NCBI GenBank assembly: GCA_030063045.1
Contig: JAQSEB010000196.1
Span: 62,001-126,000 of the forward strand
Reading direction: 5' to 3'
DNA length: 64,000 nucleotides
From: Pratylenchus scribneri
Lineage: Eukaryota > Nematoda > Chromadorea > Rhabditida > Pratylenchidae
Shown: positions 36,873-50,800 of the stretch, piece by piece
How positions within the stretch are numbered: position 1 is the stretch's first letter
Layout of the letters: each line of letters starts with the position of its first letter
The notes under the pieces: model-generated
Told to the model about the DNA's origin: nothing
Database searches by the model: none
The model's input: the letters and a program-made list of their open reading frames with translations, nothing else
Made by a program: the position numbers and the translations under genes

Positions 36873-39794
36873 TCAATCGGGCCAAAGGAAAATGGGAGAC
36901 AAAAAAAAGGAGGAAATTGGTGAATATTTTGCGGGAATATGCGCCGTCTTTGGTTGAACTAAAAAATGGAAGGAATTGGGAAGGAGGAGGATCAGTGGAA
37001 TGGGAAAATGAGCAGCGGATATTTGGCAAAGTACTTGAGGAGAATGAAATCCGTCCGAAGAATTTACCTTCTTCCCTCTTAACCCGAAGAGGAATTTTAA
37101 AAAATTTAGAAGGAAAAAGGAGGAATATTGGTTGGCGAGTGGCCGTCTACAAAATTCCCCCTTTGGAATTGTTTACATCGCGCAAAATTCGTTCGGAATA
37201 CTCTCAAAGTAAAATGGGGGAAAAGGGCAAAAATTAATGGAAGGAAACAAATTTAGAATTGGAATTTAAAATAATTTCATTTCCGCCTTAAAATTAGTGC
37301 AAAATTTATTTTTGGTTCAAAATGAGGGAGGATGAACTGCTAAAATTAGTTTTTTTTGTGAGGATATTAATGGAGGAGGGGATGATTGCTTTGCTCCTTT
37401 AGGCCAAATCACGAGGGAAACCAAGTATTCGAAAATATGAATTTAGTCACACATTCCTGGGGTAACCCTTTTGGGTGGACCACGTGGAATAATAATTGGG
37501 CGAATGGAATAAATTTTGGAAATTAAAGTCCATAAAAGGTGTAAAGTGCTGGCACGCAAATTGGCAAATTGAGAAGGGCCAATGGGCATTGCAAAATTTT
37601 TGGAAAAGAAAATTTTGGAAGGCCCATCCATATAAGGGCAAAAAGCACAAATTTTTAGCGCAAAGGAATTCGGAAAGGGGAGGATAGAGAGAATGGGGAA
37701 TAAGCTGGTCCAACCAGCCGACGGCTGACTGACTCGTTTTGGCCGCCTAAATCGATGATCGCGGGGAAATGTGAAAGAGCGAGGGGATAAATGAACGGTG
37801 AATGGAGTAAATATTATGCTTAAAAAATTTTATTTTATAAACAATTTTATAAAAGATCGGGGGGATGGGGCCAAATTTATGAATTATTGAAGAGTGAGGC
37901 GAAAGGGCAAGTGGGTTGAAAGGGCGATTGGCTTGTATTTTAATAAAAAACGGGGAAAGGTGAAATCAGAATTGAAAAGACAAAAAAATGAAACAAAAAC
38001 ATTTAAAAAGGGCAAATTAGAAGAATTGAAAAAGGCAAAATAAAGAGGAAATTGTGAAGAAAAAATGGGAAATGAATTGAAATATATTTATTTTTTCGGG
38101 AAAGGTCAAATTGGATGGATGGGGAAGCCTTTTGAAAGTATTATTTTTTGTGATTAAATGAATTGAATTTTAAATGAATAAAAAAAGAACAATAGAAAAA
38201 TTTCTGGAATTGTTACAAAAATGGCGAAATTTGAAGGTGGAATTCCAAAATTACGGAAAATGGGTGTGGGAGGAATGCAAAAAGCATATAAATAAATCAA
38301 CAGCCATAAAATAATTTTGTCATTCAAAAATTAATGAGGACGGAAATCATTGAACCATTATGGAATTTCCCTTTTTGGAAATTTCCATCCACTCCCGAAA
38401 ATCATTGAAAATTGTGTGTGTTATCGGCTTATCAATGCTGCCATCACCTTTTTTGGTATTTTATTTGATTTTATCATTCCATACGGACAGCCAAGAAGCA
38501 AAAGGAGAAGAAGTGTGGCCAATGAAAAAACAAATAAAATAATGGAATGGACAATGATCAAAATGGAGGGGGAAATATGGAGAAGAGACTGGGGGAAAGG
38601 GGAATCGGAAATGAACAAATCATTAAGTGAATGAAGGCATGCAATTTATTCATTTTTAAATTGTAATTTTTATAAAGAATTGATTTCCCTTAATGGCCAA
38701 ATAATGGAATGAGAAGACATTTAAATTATCTTACAAAATTTTGCGATCAAATTTAGGGCTAAAAATCCAAGATTAATTGTAAAATGCTTGATTAGACTTT
38801 TGACTTGGGCTTAACACGGCTATATTCTTGATCTTTCCTCCCTCATTTGAAATTCATCTCGTCAATTTTTTTGCCATTCAAATGAAGAAGCTTCCCCTAT
38901 GCCCACTTATATATTCCACTTTTCTTTTAATGATCAGCGCGACAGATGCTTTTTTGATGGCCCTTCGAAGGGGACTGGGGAGGCCACATTGACCGTCTGC
39001 TCCGAATTTTTTATTTATATTTTCTGGCTTCAAATTTTCGACAACTTTGTTTGCTCAAAAAGAACATTTTTGCCTTTGATGAGGGAAAATGGAGGAGGGG
39101 ATAAGCCGATGAACTCTTGAGAATTTGTCTGTCAAAGAAACAAGAAAATGACAATAAATGATGGCCTCATCCGATTTTGGGATGGCAATCAAAAATGTTC
39201 ATCAGAGGCTTGGGACACATTTGCCCTATGGCAATTTTATGTTCCTTTTTTTGTCGGCGACTTTGCCCCACATTTTTGCGGTTTATTAATGGCCAAAATC
39301 GCAACTGATCCGAAAAAATCATTTGTCAGGGAAAATGTCAATGTGATGAGAAGGAATTTGTCCAGGATGGGATTCATTGAGGGACGATGATTGACAGCCA
39401 ATGGAGGGGAAAATGGGATGAAAGGACGGAATTTGAAGAAGCGGATTTAAAACGGAAATGTGGGAGGGGAACACATATTGGATTGGCCATTATTTCCTCT
39501 TTTGACATCCGTAGAGAACATTGATGGATTTTTTTGGGTGAATTACAGAGTCATTTTTGGGTGAATAAGAAAAAAAAAAAATAATGAAATGAAATGATCA
39601 TCGCCGCCCAATCTCAAATAAAAGAAAATCAGCCTTTTTCCAATGGGAAGGGGAGTGATAAATGGCCATTTGGGCGAAGATTTATGGGGGGGGGGGGGGG
39701 GGGGTAATTTGTGTTGATCAAAAGGAAAATTGGATAATGGAAAATGAGGTGATTTTTTTGGAAATATTCAACACAAATAGATTTAATTATTTTT
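36873..39794. other. Intergenic, about 2.9 kb, no convincing gene
   Basis: Purine-rich, AT-rich sequence upstream of the FLVCR start. A 19-base G run occurs at 39686-39704. Two open frames of 73 and 80 codons near 38899 and 39148 have no family resemblance or supporting splice sites. Confidence 0.5.
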
Positions 39795-40115
39795 GTCAAT
39801 GCCAATAATGCCTATAAATCCTAAGTAAGAAAGAGCCTTTCTTATTTGCCCTACTGTATCCCCACTTTTTGCCCTGTCACTCTTATCAATCAAATATTGC
39901 CTCAATCTGCCTTTTTATATACCAGCAGCTCTTCACTCTTAATATCTTTTCCCTTCACATTTTCCCATACAATTAATAAAGAATAATTAAAAGTTGATTC
40001 ACCACTAATTCCCATTCCCATTCATTGGGTCACTGTGGGTTTTTAGAACACCAGCGAAGGCCCGAAGCGAGAGCCTAGGCCCAGCTCTCTTCCGCCCGAA
40101 CCACTGAACCACTTT
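39795..40115 (+). repeat. 320-bp interspersed repeat, copy 7
   Basis: A forward copy, from TGTCAATGCCAATAATGCC. It is the only copy outside an inferred intron, just 3' of the Integrator-like gene. Its tail is truncated or diverged after the GC-rich block. Confidence 0.75.
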
Positions 40116-40159
40116 GTTATGCTCAAATTTATTGCTTCATTCAAATTAAACAAAATCAA

Positions 40160-43100
40160 TCAAATCCATTCATCAAATTCTTGGCCAATCTTTGTCACAT
40201 CTTTTTCTCCAATTTCCTTTTCGTCCATCAATTTTGCATATTTTGTGAACGAAAAATCGTCCAGGAATTCCGGCCGAAGAAAAAGTCGAATGAATTTTGA
40301 GGGAAAATGCCGGCATTGGGCCACAATTGGATTGGCACAAATATGGGCCAAAATTGCACAAAAATGAAAGGCCTTGAGGAAAAATTGTTTAAATTTTTTT
40401 GGGAAAATTACTTGAAATTCGGGTCCGCCAATCAAAGCAATTAACAAATACTCTTGAACAGCAGAAAATGGCAAAATACCCAAATAGGCACGATGGACGT
40501 AGAAAAGTAGCAAATGAAGGAGGGAAGGAAGGTGAATGGAATTGAGCAGAGAAAGGACCGGATGGAAAGCGGGAATTTGGCGAAGATTGGCCAAAACCAA
40601 TGGGAAAACATTCAAAGCCAATTGATCATCGAATGATTGGTCAATTCGATTGGAATTTGGCCAAATGCAACCAATTTTTGGAACACTAAAAATAAAGGGG
40701 AATAATTAATCAATTTAACCCAATTCACTTTGATTGTTGGAGAAAACGTTCACAAAGCCTAAAATAAATTTGAATGAAATTAAATGAAGAATGTTTGTTT
40801 GTTAATTGCCAATTTGTTGAATCGGCACAAAGGCCAGAGGCGAGGAAAAGGGCAGAAATGAACCAATCCGGTGGAGATTCAGCCAACAATCGAAGTTGGC
40901 CCATTTTCTTGCGAATTTCTCCCTTGGATTTGGTCAATCCCAACAATAATCCATAATCAACAATGAGAGGAAGCCAATCACTGTGTGGTGGCTACAAAAT
41001 ATTAATTATGATTCACAAATATTAATAAAAAGGTTCACCGGCTTCACTGTCATCTTCTCCTTGTCCCCTTCCATTTGAAGCCAAAATTTTTGGGCGAATG
41101 CCCGTAACAAATTGAATGGACTAAGCCGGCATTTTGATTGCCATTTCGGCGAGAAAATGGCCAAAATTAATTCACGACGACTTTTTGGCGTATTCTGACT
41201 GGGCAAAAGGGAGAGCCAAAACAATTGATCATCCTCCTCCAATAAACCCATGCTGAAGGCCCTCTCCTCTTTCCCAAAACCATTCATTCCTTCTTCCTCA
41301 ATTGAATTTGAATTTATGGCCCATTCTTGGCCAATCTTTGACCAATCAATTTGTTGATCATTTTGCCTCAATTTTCTTTCATTTTCAATGGGCTCGATAG
41401 TCCCCCAATGGAATTAGCTAATTTCATCAATTGGAATTTGGTGCATTTCCGAATTTGTGGCAATCATCAAATGTGAAAGAAGAATGCCAATTTGTTGGGA
41501 AATTGCACAAATTATTGGTTGGCCATTTGAATCAGAACAAAATCGTTGAAGCATCTGAAAATGTTTTGACATTTTTTAAAAAATTAAAATAATTCACTTG
41601 GACCAATCGAGCACCAAAATTTGGCAAAAATCTTTTCAATTCGGCCAAAAAATCCAAATTGATAACTAAAATATCCAAACGGCGAAGAAAATTCAATAAA
41701 TTTCCATGTTGGTCTCCTTTTTGCTGAAAATGAATCTCAAAGTTGGAAAATTGCCGTTGAATATGATTGGCCAATTCTGGTGAATGGAAAAAATCACAAA
41801 GAATGAAAGGTTGAGAAATAAGCAGGAAAATTGACGGTGAAATTGGAAATTCATTGGAGGAAGGACAATCAAGGAAATCAAGTGAAGAATATTTTGGGAA
41901 TTCATCAGAAGTTGTTTGTTCATTGGCATCGATGAATTTGAGCAAAAGACGAATGCCGGCGGCCCTTTCCTCATCTAATGGACGAATTGGGAGGGGAAAA
42001 GTAAGCCAAGGTGTCGACTGATTTTGGCCATTTTCATTTGGAATTTGTCGTAGCCAAATTTTATTCAATGTTTTTCCATTTTTGCGTCGCCAATTTTTCA
42101 GTTGAATTGAATTTTTAATAGTCAAAAATGAAGGGGCAATCATTAAACGGCGATGAGCACCAATGAAAGGGTCAAATTTTGGCAAAATTGTTGGCAGAAT
42201 TGAGGCAAAATTGGGGAAGGCATTTGCAAATTCATTGGGTGAATATTTTTCAAGTAAAATGGCCAAAATTTGAATGGTCAATTCTCTTTGTTCAAATGAT
42301 TGATTTTGGGCATCAAATTGATGAATATATTTGGCAAAGGCAAAAAGTGGGGCCAAAGGCATTTTGTGCCAATCATGGGAAAAATGGATTAGCACATTTT
42401 GGAACACTTTGAGGGGAAAAGAAGAATTTGAGACTGGAAGTAGATTGGAAAATGAATTGACAAGAAGGTCGGAAGAAAGCAACATTTTGGCGCCATTATC
42501 GCACTGTGGGGGAATATTAGGTTCATTATTGACTTTGCCAAAAGCCAACCATTGATGTTTCCATGAGCCCATCAAAAACAGCTTTTCGTGCTTTGCCAAA
42601 ACCCTTTCGATGTGGAGGCGAGGAAAATGCCTGAGAAATGAAAGTGCCCAGCCGAATTGCCAAATTTCGCTCAAAATTGTCCGAATTTGAAACAATTTGG
42701 CGAACATTTTGGAGTAAAGGTGGTTGCCGAATGCAATGCAAAAGAAGGGAACATTGAAAGGCCCAAAATGAGGGAATATTGGCCAATTTTGAATTCTAAA
42801 TAAAATTAGTAAAATAATTTATTTACTGTTCCAACTTTGTCCGTCGCCCCTTCCAACACTTCGGCGGCCAATTCCGCCAATTTTGGGCCCATCATTGCCC
42901 TCAATTGTTGATCATGAAGCCAAGGACGAATCCAATCCATTCGAGGGTCAGCACGGGCAAAAGTGGCCAAGAATCCATCCATCTTTGGTGAGCCACCTCC
43001 ACCGGATGTTGTTTCGGCCGTCAATAGTTCCATATAGCTTTGCACAATTTGATCGGTGCCCTCCGAGGAGAATGTGCGCCAAATGCGGGGACCATGGCAA

Positions 43101-43838
43101 AAAATCTGCGTAAAAAATGTTATTGTCAATGCCAATAATGACTATAATGAAGGGCCTTTCCTATTCATCCTACTGTACCCCCATTTTTTGCCTTGTCGAC
43201 CTGTCACTCTATCAATCAAATATTGCCCCAATCTGCCTTTAAAGCAACCTTTTTTCCTCTCTCTGATATCTATTCCCCTTTACATTTTATTTTCCCACAA
43301 AATTAATAAAGAATAATTTAATGTTGATTCGCCTCTAATCCCCCTAACGCATTCATTGGACCACTGGGGGCTTATTAGGCCTCCGGTGAAGGCCCAGGGC
43401 TCTCCCAAATAGTTTTAACCCTAGATTAGGACTAATAGTTATTAAATGAAATTTTGGTATTAGGGAAAGGAAACCCGAGGTTGTGTAATTTGGAATATAA
43501 AATGGGATTTGTCAATAAAATTATGTAAAGCAATTTGCCTGGCAGAAGAAAAGGGCCAAACTGCGTTTTGCAATTTGATTTAGGCCATCCTTTCGACGCA
43601 TCACATTCAAAGCCACTCGACAAAGACAAATGGACGTTTTTGACCAAATGGACTCATCGCGACAATCTGCAATAAAAATGAACCAAATATTTTAGGGATT
43701 TGGCTGACTCAAAATGCGGCTAATCACATGCATTGTTTCTTGGAATAATTCGGGAATTGGCAAAAATGAATGCAAATTGCCGAGAAATGTTTCAAATGAT
43801 TTGGATGCACAAAAGGAGAGAGGCGAAATCAACAACAT
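40160..43838 (-). CDS. Large helical protein, possible Integrator subunit 5; apparent frame breaks
   Basis: Integrator is a nuclear complex that cleaves snRNA and attenuated transcripts; INTS5 is a scaffold subunit. Exons run from about 43838 (start uncertain; MLLISPLSFCASK) through 43680-43510, 43105-42830 (FLATFARADPRMDWIRPW), 42790-41600, 41554-41035, 40995-40740 and 40690-40160. The product would exceed 900 residues and is rich in amphipathic helices. Local resemblance to INTS5 is best at QLRLLAESPPDWFISALFLA and in the leucine-rich C-terminus, but it is weak. Two anomalies: around 42640-42700 the plausible frame shifts by one with no intron to explain it, and an in-frame TAA lies at 41414-41416 amid otherwise coding sequence. 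Homopolymer errors in the assembly could explain both; a decaying gene is the alternative. Confidence 0.45.
43121..43437 (+). repeat. 320-bp interspersed repeat, copy 8
   Basis: One of the cleanest forward copies, from TTGTCAATGCCAATAATGAC to CCCTAGATTAGGACTAATAG. It lies in an early intron of the Integrator-like gene, antisense to it. Confidence 0.85.
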
Positions 43839-44153
43839 TTTTCGTAGATTTGCCTGTCTATTTTGGAGGAATTATTGAATTGGACAGTGAATTTCGCACT
43901 TTTAATATCAACTATTAAGCTAATAAATTATGGGACACATTCAAATTGGGCACCTCACTTGACTTGTAACTCATTATAAGGACTAAACACTAAACTGACA
44001 CAGTGATGATTTTGCTGTAAAATTAAAGGGCACACTTCTGGCTATCGATAGATATAAGATTTATTTGGTTAGGTTCAGATTCAGATTAGCAGAGTTTTAC
44101 TTTAAAAAAAACATAAAAAAGACTATCATAATACTACAAGCGAGAGTGTCTAG

Positions 44154-45013
44154 CTAAAAGACTTCGTCCATATTGTACCGTAATGTTCCAATATACCTTG
44201 CGGTCAAATTCAATTCATCAGAAATGACAATTCCCACAATACTGGCCATTTCCTCCTCCGGCAATTCCTTCTGGGAATGGTCCAACAATGAGAAGGAGCT
44301 GAGTGCCAAAACAGTTTCCGATCCGTGTTCCGCCAAATCATCGCCCCAATTTGTGGGAAATGCATAGGAATTGTTGCCAGAATTCAGCGGCCATTCATCG
44401 AAGTTCAACAAATCCTACAGAGAATTTATGACATCAAAAGTGATAAAATTTAATAGAATTTCGGAATTCAAATTTTAGTATTCTGATTCCAATTTTTTAA
44501 GAAATACTTTGCTCAAAATTTTTAGATTTTAAGAGTGAAAATATTGTTCTATTATAGATTATTAATTTATTGATTTGCCTCAATTCCCAGTTCACTGGTC
44601 CGTTTCAATCGCCATAAATCATTGACCAATTGATTGCAAATGTCCAATGTTTTTTCTCGAAAATTTTTATAATTTATCGAACATCTGGCCAAATCTCTGG
44701 CAATTTTGTCTACTTTTCTCTCTGTTTGTCCAGTCAAATGTTTTAATTGAAGGCGGCCTCCTTTGATGTTGCCATTTTCGGCCGAAAGCCACCCATCCAA
44801 CGAGGAATATGCCGAATCAATTTGTTGTGGCAAATGAAGGGAACAACGGACAATTTGGGCATCAATTTCTGGCCCAATTGCCGCCACCAATCGTTGGGTG
44901 AGAAAATCAATTAGTTGTGAATTTGTGGCCTCCGTTTGCACAAAATGTTCGATCAATGTGCGCAATCGACTCTCCTCCAACAATAATGCCGAGGATCGGG
45001 TTAATGGGGCCAT
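44154..45013 (-). CDS. Unrecognised helical protein, one or two exons
   Basis: An open frame from ATG 45013 reads MAPLTRSSALLLEESRLRTL and, unspliced, stops at 44567 after 148 residues. It is strongly helical, with a possible coiled coil (TERKVDKIARDLARCSINYK). A second coding-like exon (44419-44154) begins after a CTGTAG acceptor with DLLNFDEWPLNSGNN and ends RYIGTLRYNMDEVF. A GT donor inside exon 1 (after CNQL, near 44625) joins the two in phase, so isoforms of 148 or about 220 residues are possible. The family is unknown to me. It lies upstream of, and on the same strand as, the Integrator-like gene. Confidence 0.55.
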
Positions 45014-45874
45014 TTTGCCTTACTTTTGGGTACATTATTTTCAGGGAATGTTTTCCATTGGGCCAAATGGGCTTTTTATTAGAAAAAATGGAGAAGGGCC
45101 AATAAAAAATTGGATTCGGAAATGGGTGAATGGACATGGATGGGGAGGAAGGGGATTGGGAAGGCCCAAAATGGTTTGGCCAAGCAAATGAAGGAGTTCG
45201 TTGGTTGCTAGGGGAGAAGAGCAGCTGAGCCCATTTAGGAAGCAAGCGAGTGAGGAAAAAATTATGTGCAAAAAAATGTTTCATTTAAATATAATAAATT
45301 TTTAAATAAAATAAATAATTTTATTGGATATTCCCATTTTTCCATGATCAATTTAATTATTTCACATTTTTCTAAATGGATTATTCATTTTGGTTGGAAA
45401 GCAACTTGTTTGATTTGCATTTGCAGAATTCTCTTGCCAAGAATTGTTCTTTTTTTTCGGTGTGATTCATTTGTTTGAGAAAAATGCACAAATAACGTCA
45501 AAGATGACATTTTAATAGAATTCATTCAATTCATTCAAATATATTTTAAAGTTCGATGAAAAAAGTCATTTCCAAAATATTCTCTAAATATTCAACCAAT
45601 GGGCCAGCATTAGAAGGAACTGATGCAACATTTTGGAAACTTCCATTATTCTTGAATCAACTCTATGAATGTAATATATAAATAATAAGAGCCTAAATAC
45701 TTAATATAATATTCCAAATACTATGATCCAACTTCAAAGAAACTATTCAATTTGTTTCATTAAAAAATTTCTCGCCCAATTCCGGATATTCCGATTTTAT
45801 TGCCAGCTTCAATTTTGGGCCACCTTCCATCTTCTTCACCTTTTCTTCCATATTCAAAAAAAATAAAAGGCAGA

Positions 45875-46243
45875 CTAGGAGGAACTATTGACGGCACATC
45901 GAGAATGGGGATGAATGCATGAACGCACTTCTGGTGCTGCAATTGAATTTTGTGCATTGTTCATTTTGAGGCCAACACATTGATGACTAAAGGAAAACAA
46001 AACAAAAAAGATGGAATTGGCCAACCGAAGAAGAGGCAAAAGGGAGAGGGGAGGCTCTTTGGGAATAAAGAATGGACTTTTTCCCTCTGTTCCATTCTAA
46101 CCCAAATTTTTTATGGGTACTCAGCCAAATTGGCCAATCCACCGGTGGTCGAATGCAAATAAGCCACCGCCAATGTGAGGGATATTGGCCAATGTGCCAA
46201 TGCCAAAAAATGCAACGAACGATGCAAAAACACTTGTCACCAT
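45875..46243 (-). CDS. Possible small protein with N-terminal hydrophobic helix
   Basis: Two exons (46243-46143 and 45986-45875) join in phase through a GTGGAT donor and TCCTTTAG acceptor to give 70 residues. The N-terminus MVTSVFASFVAFFGIGTLA is hydrophobic, like a signal peptide or anchor. The second exon has three cysteines (HQCVGLK, RSCIHPHSRC). No family is recognised, and other frames in the second exon are also open. This is a candidate only. Confidence 0.3.
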
Positions 46244-47810
46244 CCTTTTGAGCAGCTCCAATTTCGGGCATTTTTATTCAATCCACCCAATTCCGCCTCA
46301 ACGAAAAAGAACTCAACAAATCCCCCCGCGGGTTCTATTTGCCTCCCTCATTTCTGCCATTTGGCTTTTTGCCCTTTTTTTCTTCCTTCCTTCCTTCTCG
46401 ACGAAACTTGACCCGTTACCCCACAATTTTAATGTATCAAAATTTAGTTAAAAATTGCAATTTTTAAAAGGTTGGCAAATTTTGTTGACGAATTTTACTC
46501 TAAAAATGGCCAAAGCCATCAAATATAAATAAAATTGAAGAAAGCCACCCCCCATCCATCTATCCATTCCCTTCCATTTGGCCAAATCCACGATGCACTT
46601 CCTCATTCTCGGCCCATCTCACTTTTCCCGTTCCATTCCATGTTCCATCCCTTTTCCTCCATTCCAGCCTAATGTGCCCTTCAATTCCATCCATCCCATC
46701 CCCATCCCATTTTCAGTCAATTCCAAGTCCAACAAAGTCCGTATCCGTAGGCATTCCCCCCCCCCCCCCCCCAATTCCAATGTGTTTTTGCCTCATCCCA
46801 AATTAAGGCTTTTGCGTATATTCCACCCACCCTTTCCCTACTCATTTTTTGGTCCTGTCCATTCCATTCGCTCTTCCCCCAAACCTCCAATTTGGCCAAC
46901 AAATTTTCCAGTGTAGACTTTTCCAAATTGTTGGTAAAGCAATTCCCTCCTTCCATTTTCCTCCTCCCTTGGCCCATTTTTCTCAATTCCCTTGACAAAT
47001 CCCCTCCTCCTTCCATCCTTCCATCCTTCCTTCCAGTCTGCCTTTCATATTTTTATTTTGTTTATTTTGCCATTCTTTTGTTAGCCTCCCACCTCCAAAA
47101 AAGTCATTTTGGCATATTTTCGAACCACCTTATTCCCTTCCCTCCTTTGACTCCATTAAATCTACGCACAAATTCCATTTGTTCGAAAAAATGCGTCAAA
47201 GCTGGAACCCTTTGAAGCCATGCACTTCTTTCGTCCTTTGGATGGATTGAATTGTTCGGCTGGTGAGAATTTTGTCCGCTCTTTTGCCCCCTCCTTCAAT
47301 CCACGATTTTCTCATTGCCATTCAGCAGCAGAATGGGCGCAATTTTCGCCCTTGGATAGCAAACAAAGGGGACGGGAATGAAAAACAGCCAAAGGGCGAG
47401 GATTAGGCCGGGAAAACGGCAAATGAGGAGGGAAGGGGGCAAAAGCCTTCCAGAGGCCAAAATGAAGAAAAGAGTTTTGCCTTAAGGGGAACACATATAA
47501 ATGGAAGAAGAATAAGAGTGGATGAAAGAAAGGAGTGCCGATGGGAATATTATTGGGGGCGACCTCTGCGCGAATGAATGAATTGATGGCCCTCCCCTCA
47601 CCCCCCTTCCACCCTACATTTGGCCATTCATCCTTTTACATTTGGCCAGACGACCTTCCCTCCTTCTTTCATTATCCATCTCTTTTTGTTTTGTACTCTT
47701 GGCCTTCTTGAAAAGGACGCACGCGTAAAAAAGTGCTTCGTCATTAAAAATATTCCCATCAATTTCAGCGAACAAAATAAATCCATCCATTTTTTTCCAC
47801 ATAATTTATA
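46244..47810. other. Intergenic, pyrimidine-rich on the plus strand; no gene seen
   Basis: Long CCATTCC/CTTCC-rich stretches and a 17-base C run (46756-46772) precede the exchanger gene. Open frames are compositional. The promoter and 5' UTR of the NCKX gene presumably lie at the right end. Confidence 0.5.
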
Positions 47811-50800
47811 ATGGCTATTCCTACTGCTGGAATGAAGCTTCGAAGGCCATTTCGGACTTCCCGACTTTGTCTCGCCATTCCACTCATTCTTGGCTCAATT
47901 GCTTTCCTTTCCATCATTTTCAACGGCGGCGAAAATCAAAATGCCAATTTGCTTAGGGCAAAAAGGCATGCCGCACCATTTGAAGGCCAAATTGACAGAA
48001 GGAGGGCATTTTTGGGGTTTCAATGCCATAATAGGTCAATTCACTGAGTTTATTTGAATGAAAATATTATTGAAGGAATAAGACAATGGGTGGTGGCAAA
48101 ATTGATGGGCCAATTCAGGACAGCAGCCAATTCCCCGATGATTTGTTCACGATGGAACAACGAAGACGTGGTGCCGTATTTTTACATTTATTCGGTTAGG
48201 AATGGACCACAATGGGGCATATTCCATTTTCCATTTAGGTCTTGTCTATATGTTCATTGCATTGGCCATTGTTTGCGATGAATTCTTCGTGCCTTCACTT
48301 GGTCCAATTTTTGCTATTTTAATTAAATTAAATCTCATTTTTAGGTGTTATCACTGAAAAGTTGGATATTTCTGACGATGTTGCGGGTGAGGAGAATTAG
48401 ACAATTTATGTTTTAATTATTGATAATTCAATTTTAAAGGTGCAACTTTTATGGCCGCCGGCGGTTCTGCACCAGAATTTGTGTGTTTTTGCTTTTGAAA
48501 ATGAAATTTAAATCAACAAATCTTTGGCTAATGATTCAAATTGAGCTAACTAGGCAAAAAATTAAAACTTTTACTCTTTTATGTCCAATCCTCGATTGGC
48601 GTTTATTCTTTATTTTCTTAATTCATAGTTCACCTCCGTTGTTGGCACATTCATTGCCCAGAACAATGTTGGCATTGGCACAATTGTTGGTGGGTAATTC
48701 TCACATCGCCACCACAACTCAATTCTTTAATCTTAATTGAAGGCAGTGCCACTTTTAATATCCTTTGTGTCCTTGCATTTTGCACCATTTTCTCTCATGA
48801 TGTACTCCAATTGAGTTGGTGGCCTCTGTTCAGGTGGAATCATTTCCTTCACCCCCTTTTTATAATCTTGATTCCATCATCTGGCAGGGATGTGTCCTTC
48901 TATGTGATTTCATTGCTTATTTTAGTGGGCGCATTTCTCGATGAGCAGGTCATTCATTTTTTTGACAATGAATCCTCTTCTGTTGAAATTGTGAATTCAA
49001 AACTTCCAAAATATTTTAGATTGTTTGGTGGGAAGCAGCTGCCCTTTTTGCCGTCTATTTGGCCTATGCACTTTTCATGAAGTTCAATGCCAAAATTGAA
49101 TTTTGCATCAAAAAGTATTTTGGCTGCCAAATTGATGATGACGAGGAAGAAGAGGGGGAAGAAGAGGAGGAGGCGGAAACGAAGGAAGCCGATTGGCAAT
49201 TGGCCGATGAAAAGGTCAGCTGGAGCTAATTAATGGGTATAATTTTGCTTCACATTTTTGTGAATACTCTGGTAAATTAAATATAAAATATAATAAAAGA
49301 TAAAGACTTTTTTCTCTTTAAAACAATATATCAAAACCATTAAAATTGGTTCATCAGCATGAGAAAAGTTACCTACCTATATTTAAAAAATAGATGGGCA
49401 TTATAACAAAGGGAGACACAAATCACAAAATTTCTCTTGCTGCAGGCTATTAATTAAAAGAAAATAAAATACAGTATTTCAATTTACAGGAATCGAGGAA
49501 ACTTATTTTTCCTTCTTTTTCTTTCTCCTTTGAGCTCTGGTTAAGTATAAATCCGCCTGTTTTTAAGAATAATTCCGCCTGTTTTAATTCCGCCTGACGA
49601 ACTTAGAATAATTCCGCCTGGCGAACTTAGAATAATTCCGCCTGGCGAACTTAGAATAATTCCGCCTGGTCAACTTAGAATAATTCCGCCTGGTCAAACT
49701 TAGAATAATTCCGCCTGTTTTTAAGAATAATTCCGCCTGGTCCAACTTAGAATAATTCCGCCTGGTCAACTTAGAATAATTCCGCCTGGTCAACTTACAA
49801 TAATTCCGCCTGGTCAAACTTAGAATAATTCCGCCTGTTTTTAAGAATAATTCCGCCTGGTCCAACTTAGAATAATTCCGCCTGGTCAACTTAGAATAAT
49901 TCCGCCTGGTCAACTTACAATAATTCCGCCTGGCGAACTTAGAATAATTCCGCCTGTTTTAATCCATCCCCTCCAAGATTTTTAGCCATAACTTTTGAAT
50001 GGGTTGACCAATTTGACCGATATATCATTTTGAAAAGCAGAAAATTTTCAATATTTTTAACATAAATGGGCCAAATATATTTGCATAATTTTCTATGATT
50101 TTGCCTCTTTTTTGGGATATGCGAAGACATCTGAATGAGCCATGAAAATGATAAAAATATTAAATGGAAATATAATCAAAACTTATTTTGAATGCCTAAC
50201 AAATCATTGAATGGCCAATCATAATACTAACATAAGCAGAATATTCCATCCTCAAATATCATTTTTCTCTTTTTAAAACAGAAAACAACAAAAACATTGG
50301 CCACAACTGACAACAAATCGGTGATTGCCACTGAATTATTAACCCAACAGCAGTCACAAAAGGTGGATTGGACCAGGCGAGGGCATGCCAGTTTGCATCG
50401 ATCTGACACAGTTTGCGCCCAAGGCGCAAACATTCGACCATTCATCAACAATGCCCGGGGCAGTATGCGCAGACGACAATCCTCAATTCCGGGCCAAATG
50501 CGCCGTCAATCCATTCCAATTCTCCATTCTGGCGCAATGTTCCGCAATGGCATAATTTCGGTAAAATGAGTATTATTCTGTCCATTTCTTCATAAATTTC
50601 CTTTCAGCTAATGTCCCAAACATTGGACCCGTTGAATGAAGGGACTGACAACCATCATGGAGGAGAAGGGGAAAGTGTCAAAAATGGCAGATCAAATTCT
50701 GGCGAACGAAATAAATTAGCCGGCGGAGGTGGCCAAATTCTCCTTCAATTGAATGGGAATGGGACAGCAATGGAGCAGCAGCCAATTTTGAAAAAACGCG

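Noticed and set aside
36611..37237. 208-codon plus-strand open frame
   Set aside because: It runs antisense over FLVCR exon 1 and then into AT-rich sequence. It has no domain and poor protein character.
38899..39390. Two consecutive plus-strand frames as a small two-exon gene
   Set aside because: No in-phase splice joins them, and no signal peptide or motif is recognisable.
49584..49913. 109-codon minus-strand frame with repeating RRNYSKL
   Set aside because: It is the translation of the minisatellite unit in a frame that happens to lack stops. It lies inside an NCKX intron and the same unit at other loci is not open.
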